A stretch of 8,692 nucleotides of DNA from Peptostreptococcaceae bacterium. GTDB lineage: Bacteria; Bacillota; Clostridia; Peptostreptococcales; Peptostreptococcaceae. Made by a program: the position numbers and the translations under genes. The stretch lies in assembly GCA_029983575.1 (NCBI GenBank), contig JASBZE010000070.1, forward strand, positions 1 to 8,692, written 5' to 3'. Below the pieces are notes generated by a model. It was not told where the DNA came from and searched no databases. It saw only the letters and a list, made by a program, of their open reading frames with translations. This document shows positions 1 through 7,156 of this stretch, one piece after another (positions within the stretch are counted from its first letter, which is position 1; each line of letters starts with the position of its first letter).

Positions 1-21
1 ATCCAAAGAAAATATTATTTG

Positions 22-74
22 TATATAAAAGGCAACCGTAGATATTAAAAATATCACGGCTGCCTTTTTATATA
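22..74 (-). terminator. Strong hairpin terminator, probably bidirectional
   Basis: A long, nearly perfect inverted repeat begins about 38 bases beyond the stop codon of the double-cubane protein gene. The outer arms are TATATAAAAGGCA (22-34) and TGCCTTTTTATATA (61-74). The inner arms are CCGT/ACGG and GATATT/AATATC around a three-base A loop. Read on the minus strand, the stem is preceded by A's and followed by a T-rich run, as in a Rho-independent terminator; the plus strand has the same property. It marks the likely end of the minus-strand transcription unit and may also serve a convergent gene outside the window. Confidence 0.85.
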
Positions 75-111
75 CTTATATTTTCGTTATAGTTTAATTC
101 ATTTTAATTAT

Positions 112-1272
112 TTAAAGCATTTCAATAAAAGCTGCTATTCTAGTCTCGATTTGACCACTATCAGATTTTGAATAATCTGTTTCTAGTTTTAGATATGGAA
201 CTCCCATTTCTTCTACTGCCCTCTCAACCTTTGTAGCCTCAACATTGAACGTGTGGCATGCTTGAAGTACCATTTCAATAACCCCATCTACCTTATACTC
301 GTCGATGAGCTCACAAATATTATCAATTCTAGGTTCGTTAGGAGTAAATACAGAGCAGTTAATCTCTAGATATCTATCTGAAATGGCCCTCATTATATTT
401 TCTGCATTTTCGTCGATCATCTGTGTATTTGTCCTCTCGCCTGAACAGTCGTCCTTACACACAATTACTGCTCCATTGCTTTCAATTACGATTCCGACTT
501 TTTCTATAACTCCACCAGTTGGGCACCCTGTGAGCAATATCCTCTTCTCTTTTTTGGAGACCGGTCTTTCACCCTTTTCAAAGTAATTTTCTTTTGAAGT
601 TTTTATTAGCTCTTTTATATTATTTATTTGAGTATCTACATCTAAGGCAAAAGTTCCTTTTTGCATGGCGAGCATTATATCAGTACCCTTCATAACAGGT
701 GGAACGTTCTTTTGAAGTTGGTATAATTCTACGTTTAGCTTTCTTAGCTCATTTCTCTTTCTAACCGCTTCCCTAAGCTTTTCATCTGTAATCTCTACTC
801 CGAATTTCTTTTCGAGAACATCTTTTAAATACATACACTCATTATACCAATTGTCGTATACATAAGGCCTGTCCTTTCCTTGAGGAAGGTGCATAACGTG
901 GACATCCTTTATATCCCCAAGCAACTCGTACATCTTCTTCTTTCCATCACAGGTAGTCTCACCGATTATTATATCAGAGAAATATGTATAAGGGCATTTA
1001 TCAGTCATAGCAAATCCATAAGTCGATTTGATCAATGGACATAGATTTTTTGGCAAAACTTTCTCAGCTTCGGGAATTGTTTCGTTTGATGTACCACATA
1101 GCCCGACATTTCCAATTCCTGCTGCATCTAGTAATTCCTGTGGGGTGTATGTGCATAGTACCCCAGCTATCTTTCCTCCATTTTTCTTATACTCCATAGC
1201 CCTTATAAAACCTTGTTTTCTCGTATCAATATATTGGTCGAATTTTTCCGGTAAACTCAAATTTTCTGCCAT
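112..1272 (-). CDS. Double-cubane cluster protein, YjiM-type 2-hydroxyacyl-CoA dehydratase family
   Basis: This 386-residue protein belongs to the HgdB/BcrC-like 2-hydroxyacyl-CoA dehydratase superfamily, most like E. coli YjiM and the double-cubane cluster proteins. The diagnostic stretch is residues 73-115: LPKNLCPLIKS, then DKCPYTYFSD, then GETTCDGKKKMYE. Cysteines likely to hold iron-sulfur clusters are C40, C78, C93, C108, C250, C272, C276 and C339. Known members carry an [Fe8S9] double cubane and reduce small molecules at very low potential once their activase injects an electron. True acyl-CoA dehydratases usually need two subunits; here a single one follows an activase, which favours the double-cubane type. 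The physiological substrate is unknown. The ATG at 1272 has an excellent AGGAGG site six bases upstream. The cytoplasmic product probably works with the activase at 1424-2185. A link to the selenoprotein cluster rests only on adjacency. Confidence 0.88.
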   Translation of the reverse strand: MAENLSLPEKFDQYIDTRKQGFIRAMEYKKNGGKIAGVLCTYTPQELLDAAGIGNVGLCGTSNETIPEAEKVLPKNLCPLIKSTYGFAMTDKCPYTYFSDIIIGETTCDGKKKMYELLGDIKDVHVMHLPQGKDRPYVYDNWYNECMYLKDVLEKKFGVEITDEKLREAVRKRNELRKLNVELYQLQKNVPPVMKGTDIMLAMQKGTFALDVDTQINNIKELIKTSKENYFEKGERPVSKKEKRILLTGCPTGGVIEKVGIVIESNGAVIVCKDDCSGERTNTQMIDENAENIMRAISDRYLEINCSVFTPNEPRIDNICELIDEYKVDGVIEMVLQACHTFNVEATKVERAVEEMGVPYLKLETDYSKSDSGQIETRIAAFIEML

Positions 1273-1296
1273 AATCTTCCTCCTATACCTATCTTT

Positions 1297-1325
1297 TTTA
1301 TACTAAAAACTATACCGTTTAACAA
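1297..1325 (-). promoter_or_regulatory. Candidate sigma-A promoter for the double-cubane protein gene
   Basis: On the minus strand, TTGTTA (1325-1320, four of six consensus bases) is followed after exactly 17 bases by TATAAA (1302-1297, five of six). Transcription would start about 10-20 bases before the AGGAGG ribosome site, giving a short leader. The gene could therefore be expressed apart from the activase upstream. The region is very AT-rich, so chance matches are common. Confidence 0.45.
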
Positions 1326-1339
1326 GTATCTATATTCTC

Positions 1340-1422
1340 TTTAATTAATACTTTTCTTTAATTAAAATTATACTTTTATTTAATTAAAATTCTTCTATTT
1401 TTATTTTAACTAATTGCAATTA
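1340..1422. repeat. AT-rich spacer with three TTTAATTA repeats and a palindrome
   Basis: The spacer between the activase and double-cubane genes holds three copies of TTTAATTA, starting at 1340, 1357 and 1379; the last two extend to TTTAATTAAAATT. A perfect 12-base palindrome, TAATTGCAATTA, lies at 1411-1422 next to the activase stop codon. A similar TTTAATTAAA sits in the activase leader at 2203-2212. These could be operator or UP-element-like sequences, but base composition alone may explain them. No gene is seen here. Confidence 0.35.
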
Positions 1423-1423
1423 T

Positions 1424-2185
1424 CTACTCATCCTCTAATTCAGATGCAAAAACGGCCGCTCCAATTGCTCCAGCAAATCTAGCTTGAGAATTGGATATTA
1501 CCGGTGCGTCGAGAGCTTTTGACATTTGTTCTATAAAATACTCATTTTCACAAAATCCCCCGGTCAGTATATATTTATCTGACGGAATTTGAGCTGCCAG
1601 CTGTTCGACTTTTGTAACTACGGAATGAATTACCCCATAAGCAATGTCTTCTCTCGGTGTACCTACTCCTATCAAGCTTATAACCTCCGACTCTGCAAAA
1701 ACCGTGCACATTGAACTAATGGTGGTTTCATTTCCTCTAGATGCCATATCCTCAAGCTCATCCAAGGTCAGACCCAATCTGTTCGCCATTATCTCTAGAA
1801 ATTTACCTGTACCTGCCGAACATTTATCGTTCATAAGAAATTTCATGACCCTTCCTCTTTTTAAGGAGATAACTTTTGTGTCTTGTCCCCCTATATCTAT
1901 TATTGTGGCATTCTCGCCAAATAAATAATAAGCTCCCTTTCCATGACAAGTAATTTCTGTCATTGTCTCATCTGCATAAGGTACAGAAACTCTTCCATAT
2001 CCAGTAGATACTATATTTGCCGATTCAATATCTATTCCATCATCTTCCAACCTTTTTTTAATATCATTTGCCGTAAGCTTTGAATTATATCCCGTGGGTA
2101 TCATAAATGTATCTCTTATTTTGTCGTCATCCATGACACAGACCTTAGCACAGCTAGATCCTATGTCTATTCCTATGTTTACCAT
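1424..2185 (-). CDS. Acyl-CoA dehydratase/double-cubane activase (HgdC/YjiL-like ATPase)
   Basis: This is an ASKHA-fold ATPase of the BcrAD/BadF/HgdC family. It uses ATP hydrolysis to push an electron at very low potential into a partner iron-sulfur protein. Visible motifs, numbered from the chosen start, are the N-terminal phosphate loop GIDIGSSCAK, the second phosphate motif IDIGGQDTK near residue 97, NDKCSAGTGKF holding C122, CTVFAESEV holding C160, and LTGGFCEN near 208. C122 and C160 match the two cysteines per monomer that bridge the [4Fe-4S] cluster at the HgdC dimer interface. The length (253 residues) is normal. Two ATGs are adjacent, at 2188 and 2185. I chose 2185 because it lies six bases after GGAGG, while 2188 is only three bases away. 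The partner is almost surely the double-cubane protein at 112-1272, 151 bases downstream. Its own promoter may lie at 2220-2250, but no terminator separates it from saoL, so readthrough is possible. Confidence 0.9.
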   Translation of the reverse strand: MVNIGIDIGSSCAKVCVMDDDKIRDTFMIPTGYNSKLTANDIKKRLEDDGIDIESANIVSTGYGRVSVPYADETMTEITCHGKGAYYLFGENATIIDIGGQDTKVISLKRGRVMKFLMNDKCSAGTGKFLEIMANRLGLTLDELEDMASRGNETTISSMCTVFAESEVISLIGVGTPREDIAYGVIHSVVTKVEQLAAQIPSDKYILTGGFCENEYFIEQMSKALDAPVISNSQARFAGAIGAAVFASELEDE

Positions 2186-2219
2186 CATCCACCTCCATTT
2201 ATTTTAATTAAATATATTA

Positions 2220-2250
2220 TTTATATAACCTAACAAGTTAGCACTCTCAA
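2220..2250 (-). promoter_or_regulatory. Candidate promoter with a dyad in the spacer, upstream of the activase
   Basis: On the minus strand TTGAGA (2250-2245) matches five of six -35 bases. A -10 follows either after 17 bases (TATATA, 2227-2222) or after 19 bases (TATAAA, 2225-2220, the better match). The spacer holds the dyad CTAAC-TT-GTTAG (2241-2230). A dyad inside a 19-base spacer is the layout of MerR-family promoters, though arms of five bases are short. This is inference; no regulator gene is in the window. Confidence 0.4.
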
Positions 2251-2279
2251 TTTATTAATTTACTATGCTAATATATTTC

Positions 2280-2948
2280 TTAATTGGCTTTCTTAATATA
2301 TTTCAGAGAAGAAAAGAGCTCAACAGCTGCCTTGAGACCCTCTTCTAAGTCAAGGCAGTAAATCATATCTCCAAGCACTTCCTTTTGAGCGCTCTCTTCC
2401 ATATAATCATCAAATTCTTTCTCCGTCCAGAAGAAATTCATATCATTTCAGCAAGATGAAGCCCAATTTTGATATTTGCTAATATTTACGTGTAGCACTC
2501 TCAGCTCTGGGTCATTGGTATAATCAATACTACCGTCAATTATATTTATATTTATAGGTTTCTCAGTCATCATACACATTGAGTTTATACTTATATCCTG
2601 ATCAAAGGTCACAACTGAGCCAAGTGCGTCAATTGCACACATTGCACAAAAAGACCTTCCGTCCGCTAATGTAACCTTGTGCATAGTAGGAGATGATGAA
2701 ACTGGATACATAAATAAAACCTCTTCATCTTCCGCTATAAAATACTGTTCTGTATCGAATTTGCTGAGTGTAAGATTTACTAGGCCTATATCCATACCTT
2801 TTTTTACACAGCTAAATCTTATCTCGTCGTATGTTATCGGTCTAGAATTATCTACCATCAAATTTAGTATCGTATCTCTCACGTCTTTTTGGAATTTCGG
2901 CAGATCGTCATATCCGCTTCTATTTAAGCAATTTATTATATTTTCCAT
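2280..2948 (-). CDS. saoL: SaoL: MerB-like organometal lyase, selenoprotein with in-frame TGA
   Basis: The predicted enzyme is a cytoplasmic lyase that would break carbon-metal bonds by protonolysis, like organomercurial lyase MerB. Translation must pass a TGA at 2450-2448, giving 222 residues with Sec167; stopping there would leave 166 and lose the conserved C-terminal part. The N-terminal ~75 residues resemble the small helical domain of MerB. FCAMCAID (100-107) places C104 and D107 like MerB C96 and D99, with an extra C101. SSCU followed by NDMNFF (164-173) resembles the MerB segment with catalytic C159 before an HFF-type motif, so Sec167 or C166 takes that role. The ATG at 2948 is preferred over an upstream one at 2984 because AAGGAG lies seven bases before it and because 2984 would overlap saoA. 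The gene starts two bases after the saoA stop, so it is probably translationally coupled. The stop is TAA at 2280. The organometal substrate is inferred from family only. Confidence 0.88.
2413..2450 (-). other. Selenocysteine UGA and SECIS hairpin of saoL
   Basis: The UGA is at 2450-2448. Starting 10 bases after it, AAUUUCUUCU (2438-2429) pairs with AGAAAGAAUU (2422-2413). That gives nine pairs with one C/A mismatch, closed by the six-base loop GGACGG. The loop begins about 20 bases after the UGA, the spacing of bacterial SECIS elements, and it contains G's as SelB-binding loops do. Folded by hand, without an energy calculation. Confidence 0.7.
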
Positions 2949-2950
2949 CG

Positions 2951-3721
2951 CTAAACTCCTTCCACCATACCATCTATATAACACTCTGAAAGTTTCTGAG
3001 TGAGTCTTTTCTTATATTCATTATACTGTATCGATTCCCTATCTCTAGGTCTTTCTAGGTTGATATTTAAATTTTCTATAATTCTCCCCTTGTCTCTAGA
3101 CATCACTATAACCCTATCACTCATATATATCGCTTCATCGACGTCATGAGTTACCATTACTGCCGTTATTTCATTTTTAAGCCAAATATTTTCTAGTTCC
3201 TCTTGTAGATTTTGCCTCATCTGATAATCCACAGCACCCAGCGGTTCATCCATTAATAACACCTGAGGATTACAAGCCAAAGCTCTTATCAGGGCAACTC
3301 TCTGTTTCATACCTCCGGATAAATTATTCGGATACATCTTTTCCTTTCCCTCTAAGTGGCTCATTTCCAAGAGGTACTTAAGTCTTTTTTCCCTTTCTTC
3401 TTTAGATATTCCAAGTTGCTTCATGGGAAACTCGACATTTGCCTTCACAGTTTTCCATGGAAATAGGGCATAGTTTTGGAATATAAAAGCCCTATCTACT
3501 CCAGGTTTACTAACTTCCTTTCCCTCAACTAAAATTCTACCGCTATCAGGCTTAGTAAATCCGCCAATTATTTTTAATAGAGTAGTTTTACCACAGCCTG
3601 AAGGTCCTAGTAGAGATACAAATTCACCTTCTTTAATGTCAATATTTATATTTTCAAGTACCTTGTGTTCGACCTTGTTATTAAAAAAGGTCTTATTTAT
3701 TCCATCTACGCTAAGTTTCAT
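2951..3721 (-). CDS. saoA: SaoA: ABC transporter ATP-binding protein
   Basis: This 256-residue ABC ATPase powers the transporter formed with SaoP at the inner face of the membrane. It resembles the SsuB/TauB (nitrate/sulfonate/taurine) group. All motifs are present: Walker A GPSGCGKT (39-46), Q-loop Q82, signature LSGGMKQR (134-141), Walker B VLLMDEP (154-160), D-loop GAVD (162-165) and H-loop H192. The protein should be a working ATPase. It has no in-frame TGA and no unusual cysteine pair. The ATG at 3721 follows an AGAGGA site and lies 21 bases after the saoP stop; its TAG stop is two bases from the saoL start. Position between the selenoprotein permease and the lyase identifies it as SaoA; by sequence alone it would be called a generic NitT/TauT-type ATPase. 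Confidence 0.9.
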   Translation of the reverse strand: MKLSVDGINKTFFNNKVEHKVLENINIDIKEGEFVSLLGPSGCGKTTLLKIIGGFTKPDSGRILVEGKEVSKPGVDRAFIFQNYALFPWKTVKANVEFPMKQLGISKEEREKRLKYLLEMSHLEGKEKMYPNNLSGGMKQRVALIRALACNPQVLLMDEPLGAVDYQMRQNLQEELENIWLKNEITAVMVTHDVDEAIYMSDRVIVMSRDKGRIIENLNINLERPRDRESIQYNEYKKRLTQKLSECYIDGMVEGV

Positions 3722-3742
3722 ATAACTTTTCCTCTCTATAGT

Positions 3743-4567
3743 TTATTCTCCTAATTTCCAACTACATAGAGTTTGGTTTATAAATTTCAATACCCTGTCT
3801 ATCAAAAATCCTATTAGAGCTGTAAATAGCATCAAACCTATAAGTAACTCTGTTCTCATCATAGTTTGTGCTTGTATCATTGAGTAACCGATCCCGGCAC
3901 TCGTAGCAATAAACTCCGCTCAGATAACGCTCATCCATCCAACCCCTATACCGATTCTTGCACCAGTCAAAATATCCGGCAATGCGGCTGGCATTATTAT
4001 ATTAGTTAAAATTGTTAATCTACCTGCACCCATGCTCTTTGCTGCGTCATAATAATCCTTAGAAATATTTCTTATTCCTTGTATTGTATTTAGGATAATT
4101 GGAAACACAGCCGAAAATCCAATTAGAAAAACTGTAGGCCCATCGCCTATTCCAAACCATACTATAGTAAGTGGTACCCATGACATTATAGGTATCTGTC
4201 TTGCTGAGTCAACAATCGGTGACAAAGCCTTCTCTACCCCCTTGGAAAATCCCATGATAATTCCTAAAGGGAGCCCAAAAATAAGGGCATACATAAATCC
4301 TCTAAGGACCCTACCCATTGTTATCATTACATTTTTTACAATCTCCGGATCTGTAATACACTGTATAAATCCATGAGCTACATCCTTAGGCATAGGTAGT
4401 AAAAGCGAGCTATTTATCTTTTTAGCACCAAGGTACCAAGCCAAAACTATAGCGAGGATAACTAAAATCCTATAACCCGTTTCCACTGCCTTTCCTCCAA
4501 CCCTATCTCTAAGTTTGTTTGGAGATATTACCTTTCTGTCTTTATTTTTAAATACTTTATTTTCCAC
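3743..4567 (-). CDS. saoP: SaoP: ABC transporter permease, selenoprotein with in-frame TGA
   Basis: This is an SsuC/TauC-type inner-membrane permease. An in-frame TGA at 3922-3920 becomes Sec216, giving 274 residues, normal for the family; stopping at 215 would lose the last two membrane helices. The EAA loop that contacts the ATPase is visible at about 171-202 (DYYDAAKSMGAG through LPDILTG). Hydrophobic segments lie near 33-48, 87-107, 127-140, 144-163, 207-228 and 240-257. After the TGA the text continues AEFIATSAGIGYSM, matching the VAAE-IAA-SGLGY stretch of SsuC/TauC permeases, with Sec in place of an alanine at the membrane helix after the EAA loop. A selenol there would face the translocation path or the subunit interface; which one is unknown. 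The start is GTG at 4567, eight bases after GGAG, overlapping the end of saoB by 40 bases. The stop is TAA at 3743. Confidence 0.88.
3882..3922 (-). other. Selenocysteine UGA and SECIS hairpin of saoP
   Basis: The UGA is at 3922-3920. From 18 bases after it, GAGU-GCCG (3902-3895) pairs with CGGU and ACUC (3890-3882) around the loop GGAU. That is eight pairs including one G-U, with a single bulged U. The loop lies about 26-29 bases after the UGA, within the usual bacterial SECIS range, and has G's at its start. Folded by hand. Confidence 0.68.
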
Positions 4568-5472
4568 GATTCAATCTCCGTCCATTCACTGTCTGATAAA
4601 GATTTTGAAAAGAAACTACTCAAGGCCTTCCTGTATTTTGCCTTATCTTCAAGTTCTTTTACACTCTTATTATATAATCTAACAAAATCTCTAAAGCTAT
4701 CAGTTTTAGAGAATTCCCTATTTACTACTAGTACATAAGTTACATATTCTCCTTTGTCGTAAGTGCTCAACCTCTTTCCGTCTAATTTAAAAGCCTTAAG
4801 CCCATCAATTACAACCGCATCCACCTTTGAGCTCTCTAGCGCATAGGCTAGAGCATTCCCAATAAAAGGATGCACCTCAGCACCTGGAAAATATGCGCTG
4901 GCCAATTTAACCTGATAAAATCTATTCTGTACAACACCTATCTTTTTGACATCATAAGAATTAACACTTAATTTATCATCCTTTGTTATAGAAGTTTTAT
5001 TAAAAATAGTACCTTTAGCTGATTCTCCATCATCCTTTGACTTAGACTCTCCTTTTGATTTCATATCATTGTTTGATTTAGAATCTCCATTTGACTCGTA
5101 TCTGTCTTTTAATAAGATTACATCCGAGTTTTTAACTAGCGGTCCCATATTTATAAAATTGTCGTCTCTTTTCAAAAATTTATCGGCCGCATCTTTACAA
5201 ATTATTGCCATATCTATATTCTCTGAACTCAGAGCCCACTGCATGGTGCCCGCTCAGCAATCTCTAATCGCCTGGGGCTCCATGATTCTCTTTAAAGTGG
5301 ACTTTTCAAAATAATCCTGTTTTTCCATATAATTAATGACAAAGCTGGATGTATCATCAGAATACCCCAGCCTTATGTCACGGATCTTTTTTTCAGTTGG
5401 TCCAAGAAATAATAGATAAATTGATACAACTATTATAGCTGTCCATCCAAAAATTATCCGAAATTTCTTCAC
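4528..5472 (-). CDS. saoB: SaoB: membrane-anchored binding-protein-like selenoprotein with in-frame TGA
   Basis: The gene encodes 314 residues when the TGA at 5256-5254 is read as Sec73; otherwise it falls into a 72-residue and a 238-residue piece. Residues 4-25 form one hydrophobic helix, a signal anchor placing the rest outside the membrane. The body looks like a type-2 periplasmic binding protein: IRLGYSDD near 35, then the Sec site, then IDMAIICKDAADKF and NFINMGPLVKNSD typical of that fold. The Sec lies in RDCU-AGT (70-76), a Cys-Sec pair in a loop early in the first domain, well placed to bind a soft metal. About residues 124-155 form a low-complexity Lys/Ser/Asp/Gly/Glu stretch, probably a flexible insertion. 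The start is GTG at 5472, four bases after the saoX stop, with a weak ribosome site, so translation is probably coupled. Its 3' end overlaps saoP. The role as partner or receptor of the ABC transporter is inferred. Confidence 0.85.
5232..5256 (-). other. Selenocysteine UGA and SECIS hairpin of saoB
   Basis: The UGA is at 5256-5254. Two bases after it, GGGC (5251-5248) pairs with GCUC (5235-5232), and CCA (5246-5244) pairs with UGG (5238-5236). One A is bulged and the five-base loop is UGCAG. This gives seven pairs including one G-U, starting closer to the UGA than in saoL and saoP. Folded by hand; an alternative using GAGC/GCUC and CAC/GUG is also possible. Confidence 0.55.
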
Positions 5473-5476
5473 TGTC

Positions 5477-6586
5477 TTATAGTTTCTCGTCTACTTCTTG
5501 AGCTTTTGCTTTCCAATCGTCAAAACTCATTCCTAGAGGAAATACCTTGTCGACTTTTTCTTTAATAAACTTATCAAAATCATCTGCTCCTGATTTTTTA
5601 AGTATATCCTCGTTTACTACATCTTCATACTTAGGAATTTGATCTAAAGCCTTTACTTCTTTGTACAATTCTATATTGTTTTTATAAGCGTCTCCGATTT
5701 CCCAAGTTAGAGTTCTTCCTTCTCCGCAAGTTTTCTTATAAATAGTCATTAAAGCTACGTCTTCAGGAACTGAATAAGCTTTAGCGAAAATTTTAGCTGA
5801 TTTAACTGGATTAGTATAGATGTACTCAATAGCTTGAGTATGAGCCTTTACTAATTTTTCCGCCAACTCTGGATGATCTTTTATAAAGTTCTTGTTCAAT
5901 GAGAAAGAACAGCAGTTAAACTTCTTACCTCTAGATTTTTCGTGATAGTGTGAAGTACCTATTATCTTTCCTACTTTTTCGTACTCAGCCATTGATCCCC
6001 ATGGGTCACAAGTTGTAAATGCCTTTATTTGTCCTGTTTTTAATGCCAAGTACTTATCTTTATCTGAATCAATATTTACTATTTGATATTTAGCATTTTC
6101 TGTAGGTAGTCCAGTTTCTGGTCCATAACTAACTTTAAATAAGAAGTCATTTTCTGGATCAGCAGCTATCTTTTGACCTAATAATTCCTTAGGGTCGTTG
6201 ATATCATTAGCTGCAATTAAGTATTCTGAACCGCCAGAGTGGTTATTTGCTGCAACAACAATAGGAGAACCCTTTACGCTGGCACCCATAAGCCCTTTTG
6301 TACCAATATAGCCTGCATCCATCTGTCCAGCTGCCATAGCTTCTGGAACTTTACCATTACCAACAGTTGTGACATTTAAACCATTATCCTTGTAAATTCC
6401 AGCTGCCTCTGCAACAGGAGCAGCAGTCATATGGTCGCAATTATAATATCCAAGCTTGATTTGATAATCGTCTTTAGCCTTGGCTTCTTCTTTTTTATCT
6501 CCATTTCCTCCGCCACATCCAGCTAACATTGTAGCTGCCATAACGCCTACAAGTGCAAGCGCTGATAATTTTTTTGATACTTTCAT
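5477..6586 (-). CDS. saoX: Substrate-binding lipoprotein with Cys-Cys site, SaoX-like
   Basis: This 369-residue extracytoplasmic binding protein has a lipoprotein signal peptide. KKLSALALVGVMAATMLAGC ends in a lipobox with C24 as the lipidated residue, followed by a flexible Gly/Lys/Glu linker. The body matches the NMT1/SsuA/TauA group: IKLGYYNCDH at the start of the first lobe, then a GQMDAGYIGTKG segment. Outside the lipobox it has cysteines at C50, C193 (TTCDPWG), the vicinal pair C225-C226 (FNCCSFS) and C287. Several lie in loops that usually line the ligand cleft, suggesting a soft metal or organometal ligand instead of a sulfonate. No TGA is present. The ATG at 6586 follows a strong GGAGG eight bases upstream, the best ribosome site of the cluster. 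It lies 37 bases after saoC and four before saoB. The name SaoX is from memory and less sure than the function. Confidence 0.82.
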   Translation of the reverse strand: MKVSKKLSALALVGVMAATMLAGCGGGNGDKKEEAKAKDDYQIKLGYYNCDHMTAAPVAEAAGIYKDNGLNVTTVGNGKVPEAMAAGQMDAGYIGTKGLMGASVKGSPIVVAANNHSGGSEYLIAANDINDPKELLGQKIAADPENDFLFKVSYGPETGLPTENAKYQIVNIDSDKDKYLALKTGQIKAFTTCDPWGSMAEYEKVGKIIGTSHYHEKSRGKKFNCCSFSLNKNFIKDHPELAEKLVKAHTQAIEYIYTNPVKSAKIFAKAYSVPEDVALMTIYKKTCGEGRTLTWEIGDAYKNNIELYKEVKALDQIPKYEDVVNEDILKKSGADDFDKFIKEKVDKVFPLGMSFDDWKAKAQEVDEKL

Positions 6587-6623
6587 CTTTCATCCCTCCA
6601 TACAGTACATCAAAAAATTTATT

Positions 6624-7094
6624 TTAACAGCAATCCCTCATGCCTTCCCCAAATAAATCAATCATTTTTTTATTTTCTATTCGGTAAATTGCATATCCGG
6701 TATTCCCGTTTTTAGACCCTGATACTATGGCCTCCATAGGCTTTTTGTTATCTATGTCTTTAAATTTAATCTCAATATTTTCCCTAGGAGCTCTTGTCTT
6801 AGGGGTGATATAGATGTTATTGCCATCGTCTACAACCGTAACCATGTAATTAGCTTCTTCAGAATCATTAAAAACTATTACGAGATCTTTATTATCGTCA
6901 GTGGTTAGATTTTCCTCGGCAGTTTTTAAAATTTTCGCCTTCTTATATTTAGACTTAAACATCTCTATTCTCTTATCACTATTGTCATATCCACTATTTA
7001 TAACTTCTTTTTTGTTGTTGTTTTTATATATAAAAGCACCTATAACAATTAATATAACTACTATTAATATTTTTACTACTCTTTTACTATTCAT
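6624..7094 (-). CDS. saoC: SaoC: small membrane-anchored protein ending in Cys-Cys
   Basis: This 156-residue protein has one hydrophobic helix at residues 6-24, followed by a basic, Asn-rich stretch and a mostly beta-like outer domain. Its last four residues are R-D-C-C, so a vicinal thiol pair forms the very C terminus. The stop is TAA, so no selenocysteine here. The tail matches the RDCU site of SaoB in both residues and codons, with TGC TGT in place of TGC TGA. C-terminal cysteine pairs that hand metal to a partner are known in mercuric reductase, which suggests a metal-relay role; this is inference. No catalytic domain is recognised. It agrees with the family I recall as Cys-Cys-COOH (seleno)protein SaoC, some members of which end in Cys-Sec. 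The ATG at 7094 has only a weak AGAG site. It lies 62 bases after saoE. Confidence 0.82.
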   Translation of the reverse strand: MNSKRVVKILIVVILIVIGAFIYKNNNKKEVINSGYDNSDKRIEMFKSKYKKAKILKTAEENLTTDDNKDLVIVFNDSEEANYMVTVVDDGNNIYITPKTRAPRENIEIKFKDIDNKKPMEAIVSGSKNGNTGYAIYRIENKKMIDLFGEGMRDCC

Positions 7095-7156
7095 AATTTA
7101 CTACTCTTAACAAAATCCCCTATTCTAATTATTAAAAAAAATACTTATTAGAAAAA

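Noticed and set aside
305..586. Plus-strand reading frames at 305-586, 1028-1306, 1644-1928, 2677-3003, 5069-5314 and 6901-7110
   Set aside because: All lie opposite well-supported minus-strand genes, lack ribosome sites and resemble no family.
2238..2246. CIRCE heat-shock operator
   Set aside because: TTAGCACTC is present, but the second half GAGTGCTAA is missing at the required nine-base spacing.
2448..5256. In-frame TGAs read as nonsense mutations making pseudogenes
   Set aside because: Four genes side by side each have a single TGA, never TAA or TAG, always at a Cys-type functional site, with intact downstream coding, conserved motifs and hairpins. Decay would not give this pattern.
6624..6629. 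Selenocysteine in SaoC
   Set aside because: The last codons are TGC TGT TAA. This copy is a Cys-Cys form, and nothing after the TAA continues the frame.
7124..7151. Possible terminator between saoE and saoC
   Set aside because: The arms CTAAT/ATTAG are only five bases around a long A/T loop, too weak to call.
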